Source: an uncultured Lachnospiraceae bacterium (GTDB lineage Bacteria > Bacillota > Clostridia > Lachnospirales > Lachnospiraceae). Taken from it: DNA of 64,000 bases. A program made the translations under genes and the position numbers. Below the pieces are notes generated by a model. It saw nothing but the letters and a program-made list of their open reading frames with translations. It searched no databases and had not been told where the DNA came from. Where the stretch lies: positions 1 to 64,000 of the forward strand of contig CATLHM010000002.1 of the NCBI GenBank assembly GCA_949949005.1. The letters are read 5' to 3'. Positions 43,438 through 53,285 of this stretch are shown here, one piece after another; position 1 is the first letter of the stretch; the number at the start of each line of letters is the position of its first letter.

Positions 43438-45789
43438 ATGAAAAAGGTAGAATTGTTATCGCCGGCAGGCAATTTTGACGCCTTAAAGGGGGCGGTCAAT
43501 GCCGGGGCAGACGCCGTTTACTTAGGCGGGGAGCGCTATGGCGCACGGGCCTATGCGGATAACTTTACGACGGAAGAGATCTGTGAGGGGATTCACTACG
43601 CCCATCTCTTTGGCCGGAAAATCTATCTGACCGTCAATACTCTTGTCAAGGAGAAGGAGTTGGACGGCCTGTATCATTTTGTGCTTCCTTTTTATGAAAA
43701 AGGGTTGGACGGCGTAATCATACAGGATTTGGGGGTTCTTCGTTTTTTGAGAAAGTATTTTCCGCAACTTGCCCTTCATGCCAGTACGCAGATGACCATC
43801 ACCGGGGCTAAGGGGGCGGCCCTGGCCCGGGAGGAAGGAATTTCCAGAATTGTTCCGGCAAGGGAGCTTTCCCTGGATGAGCTGGTTCTCCTCGGAGGGG
43901 AGAGCGGAGTGGAAATCGAGGCTTTTATTCACGGCGCCATGTGCTACTGTTACTCGGGACAGTGCCTTTTCAGCAGTCTTCTTGGAGGACGGAGCGGGAA
44001 CCGGGGCCGCTGCGCCCAGCCCTGCCGTCTTCCCTATCGAATAGACGAAGAGGGGAGCCGGCATCAGCCCTTTCCGGCCCCAGACAAAAAGCAGGTCTGC
44101 TATCCTCTGAGCATGAAGGATATGTGTACCATCGACCTGATTCCTGAACTGATAGAGGCGGGAATCCGTTCCTTTAAAATAGAAGGGAGGATGAAAAATC
44201 CGGCCTATACCGCAGGCGTAACCGCCCTCTACCGCAAATATATTGACCAATATTATCAGGATAAAAAAAATTATCAGGTGACAGCCAGGGACAGGAAACT
44301 GCTGAGCTCTCTGTATATCAGGAGCGAAACCGGAGACGGATATTACCACAGAAAGAATGGACGGGAAATGATCAGTCTTTCTTCCCCGGCCTATTCCCCT
44401 ACGGACGAGGCATTGCTTGCCTCCATCCGGCAAAAATATATAGACACCCCGCTCTGTCATACCGCCAGGGCAAAGGTTTGCCTGAAAGCGGGAGAGCCTG
44501 CGCAGTTAGCATTGGAAATGTCTCTGGGCCAAAGAGAGCTAAAGGTACAGATTCAGGGAGAGCAGGTGCAGACTGCCCTAAAGCAGCCCCTGACAAAGGA
44601 GAAGATCAAAGAGCAGATCCAAAAAAGCTCTAATCTGCTGATCCGTATTGACCAGGTTTGCATAGAAGAGGCGGAAAATATTTTTATGCCTATCCGTGCC
44701 TTAAACGAACTGCGCAGAAAGGCAATCGCTACCCTGGAAGAGTCTGTCCTTCATGCCCAGGCGGCGGAGGCGGAGATTGCGGTTTCGGGCAGGCAGGCCC
44801 TCTTATGGGAGCCTTTTCGCCCTTCTTTGTCTGAGAACCTTACTTTCTTCATGCCATCTGTCAATGCCGGAAATCGCCATAATTCCGGGACTCTCCATGT
44901 GTCTGTCCTGACCCCTGAACAGTTGGAGGCGGCCTTATCGGAAGAGATCGGACGAATTTATATAGATTACGGGCTCTTAGACATTCTTGGGGACACTGTT
45001 GCCAACGGCCGGGAACTATACGGGGTGACACCCTATGTGGTGAGAGAAAAGGATAAAATCTATTTGGAAAAAATCCAGGAGCTCCTCTCATCAGGGGTTT
45101 TAAAGGGCGTGCTGGTCAGGAATCTCGAGAGCGCTGCCTTTTTTGCGAATAATATTTCCACAGGCCAGATCGTGCTGGATACCAATCTCTACATCTGGAA
45201 CCGGGAAGCTCTGGGCTTCTGGGAAGGCCGTGCCGGGGAGTTTTATCTTCCCTTAGAATGCAACAGCCGGGAATGGAAAGAGCTGTTAAACGCCTGTCCA
45301 GAGCGAAAGCCTAAAGCCTCCGCAATCCTTTACGGGCGGCTTCCCATGATGGTTACAGCCAACTGCGTCAAAAAAAATAAGGAGAAATGCGGCAAAAAAA
45401 GAGGAATTACCTTGATGGAAGACCGGTATGGAAAGCAATTTCCGGTTTATTCCGATTGCCTGTGCTGTTATAATGTAATTTATAACAGCGTTCCGCTATC
45501 CCTTCACCGGCCACTTAGCCAATCCTTCCAGGATAAATCTTGGAAGGATAAATCCAACTTGGATAAATCCATTCTGGGTTGGGGGGAGGGCTTATTGGTT
45601 GAAGTTTTATCCTCAGGCGGCAATTACCGGTTGGATTTTACCCTGGAGGAGGCAGAAGAGGCAAGGCAGATCATCCGCTTTTTTCACCGCCTTGTTTTCT
45701 GCAATGACAAGGAAGCCGCAGATCCCCGGGATCAGCTTTCTTTCCTGAAAGAATATACAACGGGACACTATAAAAGGGGAGTTGAATGA
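43438..45789 (+). CDS. U32-family peptidase-like RNA hydroxylation protein
   Basis: A 783-residue protein of the U32 family, whose known members (TrhP, RlhA) hydroxylate tRNA or 23S rRNA and need an iron-sulphur cluster. The start 'ELLSPAGNFDALKGAVNAGA' and the Cys set in 'CYCYSGQCLFSS' and 'GRCAQPCR' are typical. A long C-terminal half looks like DUF3656. At nucleotides 45531-45569, GGATAAATC occurs three times at 15-base spacing, coding QDKSWKDKSNLDKS. The last codon overlaps the next start (ATGA). Confidence 0.85.
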   Translation: MKKVELLSPAGNFDALKGAVNAGADAVYLGGERYGARAYADNFTTEEICEGIHYAHLFGRKIYLTVNTLVKEKELDGLYHFVLPFYEKGLDGVIIQDLGVLRFLRKYFPQLALHASTQMTITGAKGAALAREEGISRIVPARELSLDELVLLGGESGVEIEAFIHGAMCYCYSGQCLFSSLLGGRSGNRGRCAQPCRLPYRIDEEGSRHQPFPAPDKKQVCYPLSMKDMCTIDLIPELIEAGIRSFKIEGRMKNPAYTAGVTALYRKYIDQYYQDKKNYQVTARDRKLLSSLYIRSETGDGYYHRKNGREMISLSSPAYSPTDEALLASIRQKYIDTPLCHTARAKVCLKAGEPAQLALEMSLGQRELKVQIQGEQVQTALKQPLTKEKIKEQIQKSSNLLIRIDQVCIEEAENIFMPIRALNELRRKAIATLEESVLHAQAAEAEIAVSGRQALLWEPFRPSLSENLTFFMPSVNAGNRHNSGTLHVSVLTPEQLEAALSEEIGRIYIDYGLLDILGDTVANGRELYGVTPYVVREKDKIYLEKIQELLSSGVLKGVLVRNLESAAFFANNISTGQIVLDTNLYIWNREALGFWEGRAGEFYLPLECNSREWKELLNACPERKPKASAILYGRLPMMVTANCVKKNKEKCGKKRGITLMEDRYGKQFPVYSDCLCCYNVIYNSVPLSLHRPLSQSFQDKSWKDKSNLDKSILGWGEGLLVEVLSSGGNYRLDFTLEEAEEARQIIRFFHRLVFCNDKEAADPRDQLSFLKEYTTGHYKRGVE

Positions 45790-47219
45790 GTCAGCTAGAA
45801 ATTTATATCAGCGAGTTTTCCAGATATGTGATAGCGCTGCTGATTGTATTATATACCTGCGAAAGCTTTGCCGTATTTTGTCATGCGCAGGAGAACAGAA
45901 AAGGGGGCTATGTAAGACAGAGCTTTTTGATGTTTGCCTTTCATTTCAGTTGTTTTGTGACCATCTGTTTTGAGACAGAGGATATCAATTATCTGTTTTT
46001 TTATGCCTTTCAGCAAATTATGTTGTATGCTTTTACCGTCTTGTACCGGATGCTCTATCCCAGATCCAACCGTCTCGTGAGCAACAATATGTGTATGCTT
46101 CTGAGTATCGGGTTTGTGATCCTGACAAGACTGGACATGGCCAAGGCTATCAAGCAGTTTATCATTGTGGCCGGTTCTCTGGCGATTGCCCTTGCAATCC
46201 CCTTTTTCGTCCATAAGTTTACACTGCTGAAACGGATGAAATGGATTTATGGTTTGGTGGGCGTTGCGGCTCTTGGGATCGTGATGATCCTTGGCCAGAC
46301 CACCTATGGGAGTAAGCTTTCTTATTCCGTTGCCGGTATCACCTTCCAGCCCTCGGAATTTGTAAAGATTTTGTTTGTGTTTTATATCGCCAGCTCCCTG
46401 TATGAGGAATCCGGTTTCTTTGAGGTTTTTACCACGGCGGTGGTAGCGGCCGTTCACGTGATCTCTCTGGTAATCTCCAAGGATTTGGGCAGCGCGCTGA
46501 TCTTTTTTATCGTGTACGTGCTGATGGTGTTTGTGGCAACCCGGAATTTTTGGTATGTGCTGGCAGGCTCCGTGGGGGGCTGTGGGGCTGCCTATGTTGC
46601 CTATCAGGTATTCCGGCATGTGCAGGTGAGAGTACAGGCATGGAGAGATCCCTGGAGCGTCATTGATTCCGATGGGTTCCAGATCACCCAGTCCTTGTTT
46701 GCCATATCCAGCGGCGGATGGTTCGGGCTGGGGCTGTATAAGGGAACCCCACGCTCTATCCCCTTTGTGGAGACGGATTTTATTTTTTCTGCTATCGCGG
46801 AGGAGCTGGGAATCGTAGCCGCCATATGCCTGATTTTGATTTGTATCAGCACCTTCCTCATGTGTATGGATATCGCCTCGGGCATGAGGGATAGGTTTTA
46901 TCAGTTAATTGCCTTTGGCCTGGGTGTCACCTACATTTTCCAGGTATTTCTCACGGTGGGGGGCGGCACCAAGTTTATCCCCCTGACAGGGGTGACATTG
47001 CCTTTGATCAGTTATGGCGGCAGCTCCGTCCTTACTACGATTCTTATGTTTGCCATCGTCCAGGGACTGCATATTATCCGGCAGGACGAGGAAGAGGCAT
47101 TAAAGATAGCTCTCAAGAAAAAGCGCCTGCATAACCAGCGCATGAAACGACAGGCGAAAGAAGGGCCACGGCAGAGAAGCTATCCGGCAGGAGATGAGAT
47201 TGAAGACGAAGAAGAATAA
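45786..47219 (+). CDS. FtsW/RodA/SpoVE-family glycosyltransferase
   Basis: A 477-residue membrane protein with about ten to twelve hydrophobic helices, likely a peptidoglycan polymerase. 'ISKDLGSALIFFIVYVLM', 'FVETDFIFSAIAEELG' and 'FIPLTGVTLPLISYGGSS' are SEDS hallmarks. A longer N-terminal part (about 110 residues) holds extra helices. The basic C-terminal tail overlaps the partner PBP gene by 26 bases. Confidence 0.9.
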   Translation: MSQLEIYISEFSRYVIALLIVLYTCESFAVFCHAQENRKGGYVRQSFLMFAFHFSCFVTICFETEDINYLFFYAFQQIMLYAFTVLYRMLYPRSNRLVSNNMCMLLSIGFVILTRLDMAKAIKQFIIVAGSLAIALAIPFFVHKFTLLKRMKWIYGLVGVAALGIVMILGQTTYGSKLSYSVAGITFQPSEFVKILFVFYIASSLYEESGFFEVFTTAVVAAVHVISLVISKDLGSALIFFIVYVLMVFVATRNFWYVLAGSVGGCGAAYVAYQVFRHVQVRVQAWRDPWSVIDSDGFQITQSLFAISSGGWFGLGLYKGTPRSIPFVETDFIFSAIAEELGIVAAICLILICISTFLMCMDIASGMRDRFYQLIAFGLGVTYIFQVFLTVGGGTKFIPLTGVTLPLISYGGSSVLTTILMFAIVQGLHIIRQDEEEALKIALKKKRLHNQRMKRQAKEGPRQRSYPAGDEIEDEEE

Positions 47220-48621
47220 GAATAAAAGTAAAGAAATCCGAATCGTAACCTGGGGTTTTGTCCTGCTTTTCCTGGGATTATCCGGCTATATTACCTATTA
47301 TTCCGCCACCCACAAGCAGGAGCTGATCAACAACAGCTACAACGGGCGACAGCAGATGCTCATCGCCCAGAACAGAAGAGGGCGGATTCTCTCGGCAGGC
47401 GGGGAGGTTCTCGCTCAGACCGTGGAGGATGATGGAGGGAATGAAAAAAGAGAATACCCTTACGGGAATCTGTTCTCCCATGTGGTGGGGTATGCTACCA
47501 ACGGCCGGATGGGTGTGGAGGCTTTGGCCAACTATTATCTGATCAACTCAAACGTTCCCCTGTCACAGAAGGCGGGGCTGGAATTAGCCGGAGAAAAATA
47601 CCCTGGGGACGATGTATACACCACTCTGGATGTCAATCTCCAGCAGGTGGCATCCACCGCCCTTGGGGTTTATCAGGGTGCAATCCTTGTGACGCAGCCG
47701 GATACCGGGAAAATACTTGCCATGGTCTCCAAGCCGGATTTTGATCCCCAGCAGATCAGCGCCATGTGGGACGAGCTTATTGCGGATAAAGACAGCAGCA
47801 TTTTGTTAAACCGTGCAACCCAGGGACTCTATCCCCCTGGTTCCACTTTTAAGATTATGACGGCGCTTGAATATATCAAGGAAAATCCGGATTCCTTCCA
47901 AAATTACAGCTATAATTGCAGTGGGGCTCTTACCAGAGGGCAGGATCGGATCCAATGTTACCATGGCACCGTGCATGGCGGGGTGAATTTCACCACCTCC
48001 TTTGCCAAGTCCTGTAACACATCCTTTGCCAATATGGGATTTACCTTAGACCGGGACGCTTTCGCAGATACCCTGGAAGGCCTTTTGTTTAACCAAGAGC
48101 TTCCGGTCTCCTTCAATTCCAGTATCAGCCGTGTGGATGTTTCCGCTGAAACCGCAGACTCTGACATGATGCAGATTTCCATCGGCCAGGGCACCACCTC
48201 CATCACGCCCCTTTTACTCAACATGATCACCTGCGCCATCGCCAATGAGGGGATTTTGATGAAACCCTATGTGGTGGACCGGGTGGAAAACAGTGCGGGC
48301 AGCTCTGTAAAAGCCTTTAGTCCCTCTTCCTACGGCAAACTGATGGAACCCCAGGAAGCGCAAATCCTCAGTTCACTGATGACAGACGTTGTGGAGCAGG
48401 GAACCGCCTCCAGGCTCAAAGGCCTTTCCTACACCGCTGCAGGCAAGACCGGTTCTGCAGAGTACGGCACGGTAAAAGGCGATTCCCATGCATGGTTTAC
48501 AGGTTTTGCCCCGGCAGAGGATCCCCAAATCTGCGTGACCATCATTATCGAGGGAGCCGGAGCCGGAGGCGATTATGCGGTGCCTATTGCGAAAAGGATT
48601 TTTGACGCCTATTTTCAGTAA
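47194..48621 (+). CDS. Class B penicillin-binding protein
   Basis: A 475-residue transpeptidase, the probable partner of the SEDS protein upstream. One N-terminal membrane helix (about 17-37) is followed by a small pedestal domain. The catalytic motifs are STFK (217-220), SCN (273-275) and KTG (418-420). The pedestal is shorter than in FtsI or PBP2, as in PbpA-like proteins. Paired RodA-PbpA organisations of this kind are common in Gram-positives. Confidence 0.93.
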   Translation: MRLKTKKNKNKSKEIRIVTWGFVLLFLGLSGYITYYSATHKQELINNSYNGRQQMLIAQNRRGRILSAGGEVLAQTVEDDGGNEKREYPYGNLFSHVVGYATNGRMGVEALANYYLINSNVPLSQKAGLELAGEKYPGDDVYTTLDVNLQQVASTALGVYQGAILVTQPDTGKILAMVSKPDFDPQQISAMWDELIADKDSSILLNRATQGLYPPGSTFKIMTALEYIKENPDSFQNYSYNCSGALTRGQDRIQCYHGTVHGGVNFTTSFAKSCNTSFANMGFTLDRDAFADTLEGLLFNQELPVSFNSSISRVDVSAETADSDMMQISIGQGTTSITPLLLNMITCAIANEGILMKPYVVDRVENSAGSSVKAFSPSSYGKLMEPQEAQILSSLMTDVVEQGTASRLKGLSYTAAGKTGSAEYGTVKGDSHAWFTGFAPAEDPQICVTIIIEGAGAGGDYAVPIAKRIFDAYFQ

Positions 48622-48653
48622 ACCGTATCCCTTGCGGGTGGAAAGGAAAAGAA

Positions 48654-48980
48654 ATGAAATTTTATAAACACCTTTATATTGGCGATACTGTTAGTAATCC
48701 GGCTAAAATCAAGAGAAGGTTAAGGCTTCACGCAGGAGTCACAAGCTATGTGATTGCTCTCTGTAATGGGCCGGATCAGCTTGAAATTTTTCACGGCGGT
48801 TACCTGAAACAGAAATATTACAGATACCACCCGCCTGTAATCATCGGCATTGCCTCTGACCATGAGGAAGCGGTGGGGATTGTTCTGCAAATCACCCAGG
48901 AATGCCTGGACGCAACCGGAGGCTGCAACCTGAAAGCCTATCTAAGGCAAAAGTGCAAAACAAACAAACGCGGAGTTTGA
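48654..48980 (+). CDS. Hypothetical protein, conserved look
   Basis: A 108-residue basic soluble protein preceded by GGAAAGGAA. It opens 'MKFYKHLYIGDTVSNPAKIK'. Its position between the PBP gene and DUF2953 suggests it is conserved in relatives, but I cannot name it. Confidence 0.65.
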   Translation: MKFYKHLYIGDTVSNPAKIKRRLRLHAGVTSYVIALCNGPDQLEIFHGGYLKQKYYRYHPPVIIGIASDHEEAVGIVLQITQECLDATGGCNLKAYLRQKCKTNKRGV

Positions 48981-48981
48981 T

Positions 48982-49962
48982 ATGATTACGATACTGTTGA
49001 CAATTTTAAAGGTTCTGGGAATCCTTCTTCTTGTTCTTTTCATAGTCCTGGTGTTTCTTGTTCTGCTGGTGCTCTTTGTTCCGGTAAGATACCGGATCAG
49101 CCTCCATAGAAAGGAAGGGGAGGAAGCCCCCGTCGCTGTGGAAGTAAAGATCACATGGCTTTTACACCTGATAAACGCCGTTTTTTCCTACCCGGAGGCA
49201 GCCTTTGTGCGTGTTCGGATTTTTTGTTTTACCCTTTTTAGGTCGGATAAGAAAAAGAAAGAATCGGACGCCGAGCCAAAACAAAAGACGGACCGGCAAA
49301 AAGCCCCCGCCTCAAATAAAGAAGAACCTCCTTCCACAAAAGAAGAAGATAAGGAGGAGCAGGCCGCCTCGTCTTCCACAGATTCCGGGGAGGGCTCCAA
49401 GGCAGAGTCCCCGGCCGAATCTACCCAGGAAGCCACCACCGCCCAGGATGAGGGGGAATTGGAGAAGGTGCAGGAACAGGAGGAGGAAAAAAATATTTTT
49501 GAAAAGATAAAGGAGTTTTTTCAGAAACTCTTTTCCCTGTTTCAAAATATCCAGTACACAATTACTCAAATATGTGATAAGATAAAACATATTGTAAATA
49601 ATATCCAATATTACCTGAATATCCTGAAAAGCGATACCTTCAGCCGGGTATGGACCCTATGCTTCGGAGAGGTTTTTTATCTTCTCAAAAGCATTCTTCC
49701 GGGCAAAATCAGCGGAAGTCTGTTAATCGGCACGGGAGATCCGGCCAGCACAGGTCAGGTGCTTGCCGTCTATGGTATTTTATATCCGATGTTGGGTAAT
49801 CATATAACCGTCACACCGGATTTTGAAAGGCAGATCGTGGAGGGAGAGCTTTTTTTCAGGGGAAAAATCACCGCATTTAAGGGATTGAAAGTTGCATGGA
49901 GGGTTTATTTCAACCGGGATGTGCGTCGTTTAATCCGACTATTCAAAAGGGAGGCAGCATAA
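48982..49962 (+). CDS. DUF2953 protein
   Basis: A 326-residue protein with an N-terminal hydrophobic stretch (about 3-33), a Lys/Glu/Ser/Pro-rich low-complexity section (about 88-165), and a C-terminal domain with 'LLIGTGDPASTGQVLAVYGIL' split as GTGDPASTGQVLAVYG, the DUF2953 signature. It directly precedes gerW, as ytfI precedes ytfJ in Bacillus, which supports a sporulation link. Confidence 0.8.
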   Translation: MITILLTILKVLGILLLVLFIVLVFLVLLVLFVPVRYRISLHRKEGEEAPVAVEVKITWLLHLINAVFSYPEAAFVRVRIFCFTLFRSDKKKKESDAEPKQKTDRQKAPASNKEEPPSTKEEDKEEQAASSSTDSGEGSKAESPAESTQEATTAQDEGELEKVQEQEEEKNIFEKIKEFFQKLFSLFQNIQYTITQICDKIKHIVNNIQYYLNILKSDTFSRVWTLCFGEVFYLLKSILPGKISGSLLIGTGDPASTGQVLAVYGILYPMLGNHITVTPDFERQIVEGELFFRGKITAFKGLKVAWRVYFNRDVRRLIRLFKREAA

Positions 49963-50355
49963 ATGGCAGAAAACAACTTTGCAGGAGTAATTGATTCTTT
50001 GATGAAGGGCATGAGTACCGTCTTGTCTACCAAAACAGTAGTGGGTGAGGCCACCAGCATCGGCAATACCATCATCCTTCCATTGGTGGATGTGACCTTC
50101 GGCGTGGGAGCCGGAGCCAGCGTAGGCGATAAAAAGAACGGCGGAGCGGGAGGTTTTTCCGGAAAGCTCACTCCCAGCGCTGTCTTGGTGATCCAAAACG
50201 GCAATGCCAAGCTTGTAAACATCAAAAACCAGGATGCCGTTACCAAGGTGCTCGACCTGATTCCGGATATTGTGGATAAATTTACCGCCCCCAAGGAAGA
50301 AATGATTGAGGATGATGCGGCAGTGGATATTGCTTTTCCGGAAGAAAAAAACTGA
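49963..50355 (+). CDS. gerW: GerW (YtfJ) family sporulation protein
   Basis: A 130-residue protein. 'VGEATSIGNTIILPLVDVTFG' (parts: VVGEATSIGNTIILPLVDV) and 'KLTPSAVLVIQ' are typical of GerW, a protein needed for normal spore germination in Bacillus. It starts right after DUF2953 with AGGGAGG. Its presence is good evidence that the organism belongs to a spore-forming lineage. Confidence 0.9.
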   Translation: MAENNFAGVIDSLMKGMSTVLSTKTVVGEATSIGNTIILPLVDVTFGVGAGASVGDKKNGGAGGFSGKLTPSAVLVIQNGNAKLVNIKNQDAVTKVLDLIPDIVDKFTAPKEEMIEDDAAVDIAFPEEKN

Positions 50356-50444
50356 CCCACACGGTCAGCTTTTGGACACGCAATAAAAGAAGGGCAATTG
50401 CATAAGATAAGGTAAGAAGCATAAGCGAAAAGGATTCTCCCTCT

Positions 50445-50582
50445 ATGAAAAGACTGATCGGATTTATCGCATTCTGGATTGCAGTGGGAATGCTGCTTAT
50501 GCTTTTTTTGGCGCATCATTACCTGATTGCCCTGATCATCATCGCCCTTCTTTTGCTTCTGGGATATAATTTCTACCTGTAA
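50445..50582 (+). CDS. Very small membrane protein
   Basis: A 45-residue protein, almost entirely hydrophobic, with two membrane-spanning helices (FIAFWIAVGMLLMLFLA; YLIALIIIALLLLLGY). AAAGGA lies about ten bases upstream. It follows gerW and might be coupled to it. Translation is likely but unproven. Confidence 0.5.
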   Translation: MKRLIGFIAFWIAVGMLLMLFLAHHYLIALIIIALLLLLGYNFYL

Positions 50583-50661
50583 AAGGGGATGGCTGGCGAA
50601 GCTTTTCATTCATGGTTTGCCAAAAGATGGAAGCCAGCCTGAAAATATTTTGCAGGACGCA

Positions 50662-50690
50662 AAACAGCCCGCTTAAAAACTTAAGCGGGC
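50662..50690 (-). terminator. Terminator of rpmB
   Basis: On the minus strand GCCCGCTTAA and TTAAGCGGGC (50690-50667, loop GTTT) are followed by TGTTTTG. Confidence 0.75.
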
Positions 50691-50714
50691 AATACTGGCT
50701 TCCTCTAACGAAGC

Positions 50715-50900
50715 TTATGCTCTTTCAACTTTTCCTGATTTCAAACAATTGGTACAAACATGCATTCTCTTGGAAGCTCCGTTTACCATACATTTTACTC
50801 TCTTAATGTTTGAATGCCAAATTCTGTTAGATCTTCTATGAGAATGGCTTACATTATTTCCGAAATGAACGCCCTTACCACAAATATCACATTTAGCCAT
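50715..50900 (-). CDS. rpmB: 50S ribosomal protein L28
   Basis: A 61-residue ribosomal protein. 'MAKCDICGKGVHFGNNVSHS' and 'CTNCLKSGKV' give the zinc-type C-x-x-C pairs of L28. AGGAGG is ahead of the ATG at 50900. It is a single-gene unit with its own promoter and terminator. Confidence 0.97.
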   Translation of the reverse strand: MAKCDICGKGVHFGNNVSHSHRRSNRIWHSNIKRVKCMVNGASKRMHVCTNCLKSGKVERA

Positions 50901-50947
50901 CTTTACACCTCCTGACAATTCAGATTATAGATACACACAACGATTAT

Positions 50948-50976
50948 ATATTACCAGAAAACCTGCGGGATGACAA
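50948..50976 (-). promoter_or_regulatory. Promoter of rpmB
   Basis: On the minus strand TTGTCA (50976-50971) and TAATAT (50953-50948) are 17 bases apart. An alternative TATAAT overlaps slightly downstream. Confidence 0.6.
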
Positions 50977-51017
50977 GCAGAAAATTCATTTATTTTGGAG
51001 AAAAAAATTTTCAGAAA

Positions 51018-51039
51018 GTAATTTTGAAGTAATTTTGAA
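51018..51039. repeat. Perfect 11-base tandem duplication
   Basis: GTAATTTTGAA occurs twice in a row in the AT-rich region upstream of the Asp23 gene. A TATAAT at 51074-51079 is a probable -10. Confidence 0.6.
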
Positions 51040-51113
51040 AAAATTTATTGTTTCTTTTTTTTTAGTTTACGGTTATAATACAATATATATGTTCATAAAT
51101 AAGGAGGCAGCCT

Positions 51114-51488
51114 ATGAAAAATTCTTCCATGAAGGAAACTTCCATGAATACCCATATGGGGAATGTTGCCATCGGAAACGATGTGATTGCGCAGTATGCT
51201 GGCAGCATTGCCATGGAATGTTTTGGTATAGTTGGAATGGCAGGCATTAACGTAAAAGATGGCCTTGTGAAACTGCTCAAAAAGGAAAGCATGACCAGAG
51301 GGATCAATGTGTCGATCAGGAATAATAAACTGACCATCAATTTTCATGTGATCGTAGCATATGGCGTCAGCATCCTTGCGGTCACCGATAACCTGATCAG
51401 TAATGTTAAGTACAAATTAGAGGAATTCACAGGAATAGAAGTTGCAAAAATAAACATCTTTGTTGAAGGTGTTAGAGTGATTGATTAA
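51114..51488 (+). CDS. Asp23/Gls24-family protein
   Basis: A 124-residue alkaline-shock-like protein. 'GNVAIGNDVIAQYAGSIAME' and 'GVSILAVTDNLISNVKYKLEE' are typical of the family (YloU-type). In Firmicutes it is normally encoded just before the YloV/FakA gene, as here. AAGGAGG precedes the start. Its role in envelope stress is suspected, but the exact function is unknown. Confidence 0.88.
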   Translation: MKNSSMKETSMNTHMGNVAIGNDVIAQYAGSIAMECFGIVGMAGINVKDGLVKLLKKESMTRGINVSIRNNKLTINFHVIVAYGVSILAVTDNLISNVKYKLEEFTGIEVAKINIFVEGVRVID

Positions 51489-51501
51489 GGAGGACCTTGC
51501 T

Positions 51502-53175
51502 GTGACTAATACAATCGACGCTAAGATACTTGCAAAGATGTTCTTAGCCGGCGCCCAAAATCTGGAATCCAAAAAAGAATGGATCAACGACTTAAACGTT
51601 TTCCCCGTACCTGATGGCGATACGGGAACGAACATGACCCTCACGATCATGTCCGCAGCCAAGGATGTGGCAGCCATGCAGGATCCCGATATGTTCTCCC
51701 TGTGTAAGGCTATTTCCTCCGGTTCCCTGCGGGGGGCAAGAGGAAACTCCGGCGTTATTTTATCCCAGCTCTTTCGGGGCTTTACCAAGTCCATAAGGGA
51801 AAAGGAGAGCCTGGATATTCCGGTATTTGCAGATGCCTTTGAAAAAGCAGTTGAGACCGCTTATAAGGCTGTCATGAAGCCAAAGGAAGGGACAATCCTG
51901 ACTGTTGCCAAGGGCATGTCCATCAGGGCAAGGGAGCTGGCGGATGAGAATCAGACCGATCTGTCCACCTTTTTCGATGAGATCATAAAGCGGGGGGATG
52001 AAGTGCTTGAGCAGACCCCTGAAATGCTTCCCGTTCTCAAACAGGCAGGGGTTGTTGACTCTGGCGGTCAAGGCCTTATGCAGGTTGTAAAGGGGGCCTA
52101 TGACTCTTTCCTGGGGAAGGAAATTGATTTCACCGTTCCCGCGCAGGCGCCCCCCAAGCCCCAAAAGGAAGCCCAGCCTCAGGCCCAGGCCGATATCAAG
52201 TATGGATATTGTACGGAATTTATCATTCTTCTGAGCCGGAACTTTAATATCAAGACGGAGATGGATTTCAAGGAATATCTGGAGTCAATCGGCGATTCCA
52301 TCGTGGTGGTTACGGACGATAACGTGGTCAAGGTACATGTCCACACCAACGATCCCGGTCTTGCCATCCAGAAAGCTTTGAAATACGGCGCTTTGTCCAA
52401 CATGAAAATCGACAACATGCGTCTGGAGCATCAGGAGAAGCTCTTTAAAGAGGGAAAGGATGAGTCCACCACCCAAGCGGCTCCCAAGAAGGAGGACGTG
52501 CCTGCCATGCCCCACAAGGAGGTAGGGTTTATCGCGGTTTCCGTGGGAAAGGGCATCAACGAAATCTTTACAGGATTAGGGGTGGATCATATCATAGAGG
52601 GCGGACAGACCATGAATCCCAGCACCGAGGATATGTTAAACGCCATAGAGAAGGTCAATGCCGACACCATCTTTATCCTTCCCAACAACAAAAACATCAT
52701 TTTAGCCGCTAATCAGGCGAAAATGATGGTGGAAAACAAAAATATCATTGTGATCCCCACCAAAACCGTACCCCAGGGAATCACCGCCATTATCAATTAT
52801 GTTCCCGACCTTTCCGTCGCCGAAAATGAAGAGATCATGAAAAGCGAAATGGGAAATGTAAAAACCGGCCAGGTCACCTATGCCGTGCGGGACACGGTGA
52901 TTGAGGATAAAGAGATCAAACAGGGCGACTATATGGGAATCGGCGATGGCGGTATCTTGTCTGTGGGCGGAGCGGTTCACGAGGTAGCCTTCCAGATGGT
53001 AGCCGAAATGATGGCGGATGAATTGGAGCTGATCAGCATTTATTACGGGGAAGAGATCTCAGAGGAAACGGCGCAGGATCTCAAAGCCCGTGTGGAGGAG
53101 GCGTTTCCTTCCTGCGATGTGGAGCTTCAATACGGCGGACAGCCGATTTATTACTATATTATATCTGCGGAATAG
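51502..53175 (+). CDS. fakA: DAK2/DegV-related fatty acid kinase subunit (FakA/YloV)
   Basis: A 557-residue protein. GTG at 51502 follows AAGGAGG, and a TTG at 51481 is less likely. The N-terminal DhaL-type ATP-binding domain has 'NVFPVPDGDTGTNMTLTI' (parts: FPVPDGDTGTNM) and 'GSLRGARGNSGVILSQLFRG' (parts: GARGNSGVILSQ). A middle Cys-domain and C-terminal FakA domain follow. FakA phosphorylates fatty acids bound by DegV-type FakB proteins, one of which is encoded two genes away. Confidence 0.9.
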   Translation: MTNTIDAKILAKMFLAGAQNLESKKEWINDLNVFPVPDGDTGTNMTLTIMSAAKDVAAMQDPDMFSLCKAISSGSLRGARGNSGVILSQLFRGFTKSIREKESLDIPVFADAFEKAVETAYKAVMKPKEGTILTVAKGMSIRARELADENQTDLSTFFDEIIKRGDEVLEQTPEMLPVLKQAGVVDSGGQGLMQVVKGAYDSFLGKEIDFTVPAQAPPKPQKEAQPQAQADIKYGYCTEFIILLSRNFNIKTEMDFKEYLESIGDSIVVVTDDNVVKVHVHTNDPGLAIQKALKYGALSNMKIDNMRLEHQEKLFKEGKDESTTQAAPKKEDVPAMPHKEVGFIAVSVGKGINEIFTGLGVDHIIEGGQTMNPSTEDMLNAIEKVNADTIFILPNNKNIILAANQAKMMVENKNIIVIPTKTVPQGITAIINYVPDLSVAENEEIMKSEMGNVKTGQVTYAVRDTVIEDKEIKQGDYMGIGDGGILSVGGAVHEVAFQMVAEMMADELELISIYYGEEISEETAQDLKARVEEAFPSCDVELQYGGQPIYYYIISAE

Positions 53176-53204
53176 CAGATACAAACCAGCGTTTGATGTT
53201 GACC

Positions 53205-53229
53205 AAAAGGACGGATCACCGTCCTTTTT
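53205..53229 (+). terminator. Terminator after fakA
   Basis: AAAAGGACGG (53205-53214) and CCGTCCTTTT (53219-53228) form a perfect stem with a four-base loop and a following T run. Confidence 0.85.
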
Positions 53230-53285
53230 GCGTAGAGTAAAATCAAGTAACAAAAACCAGATTGTATAGTTATGGGGAACAGGAG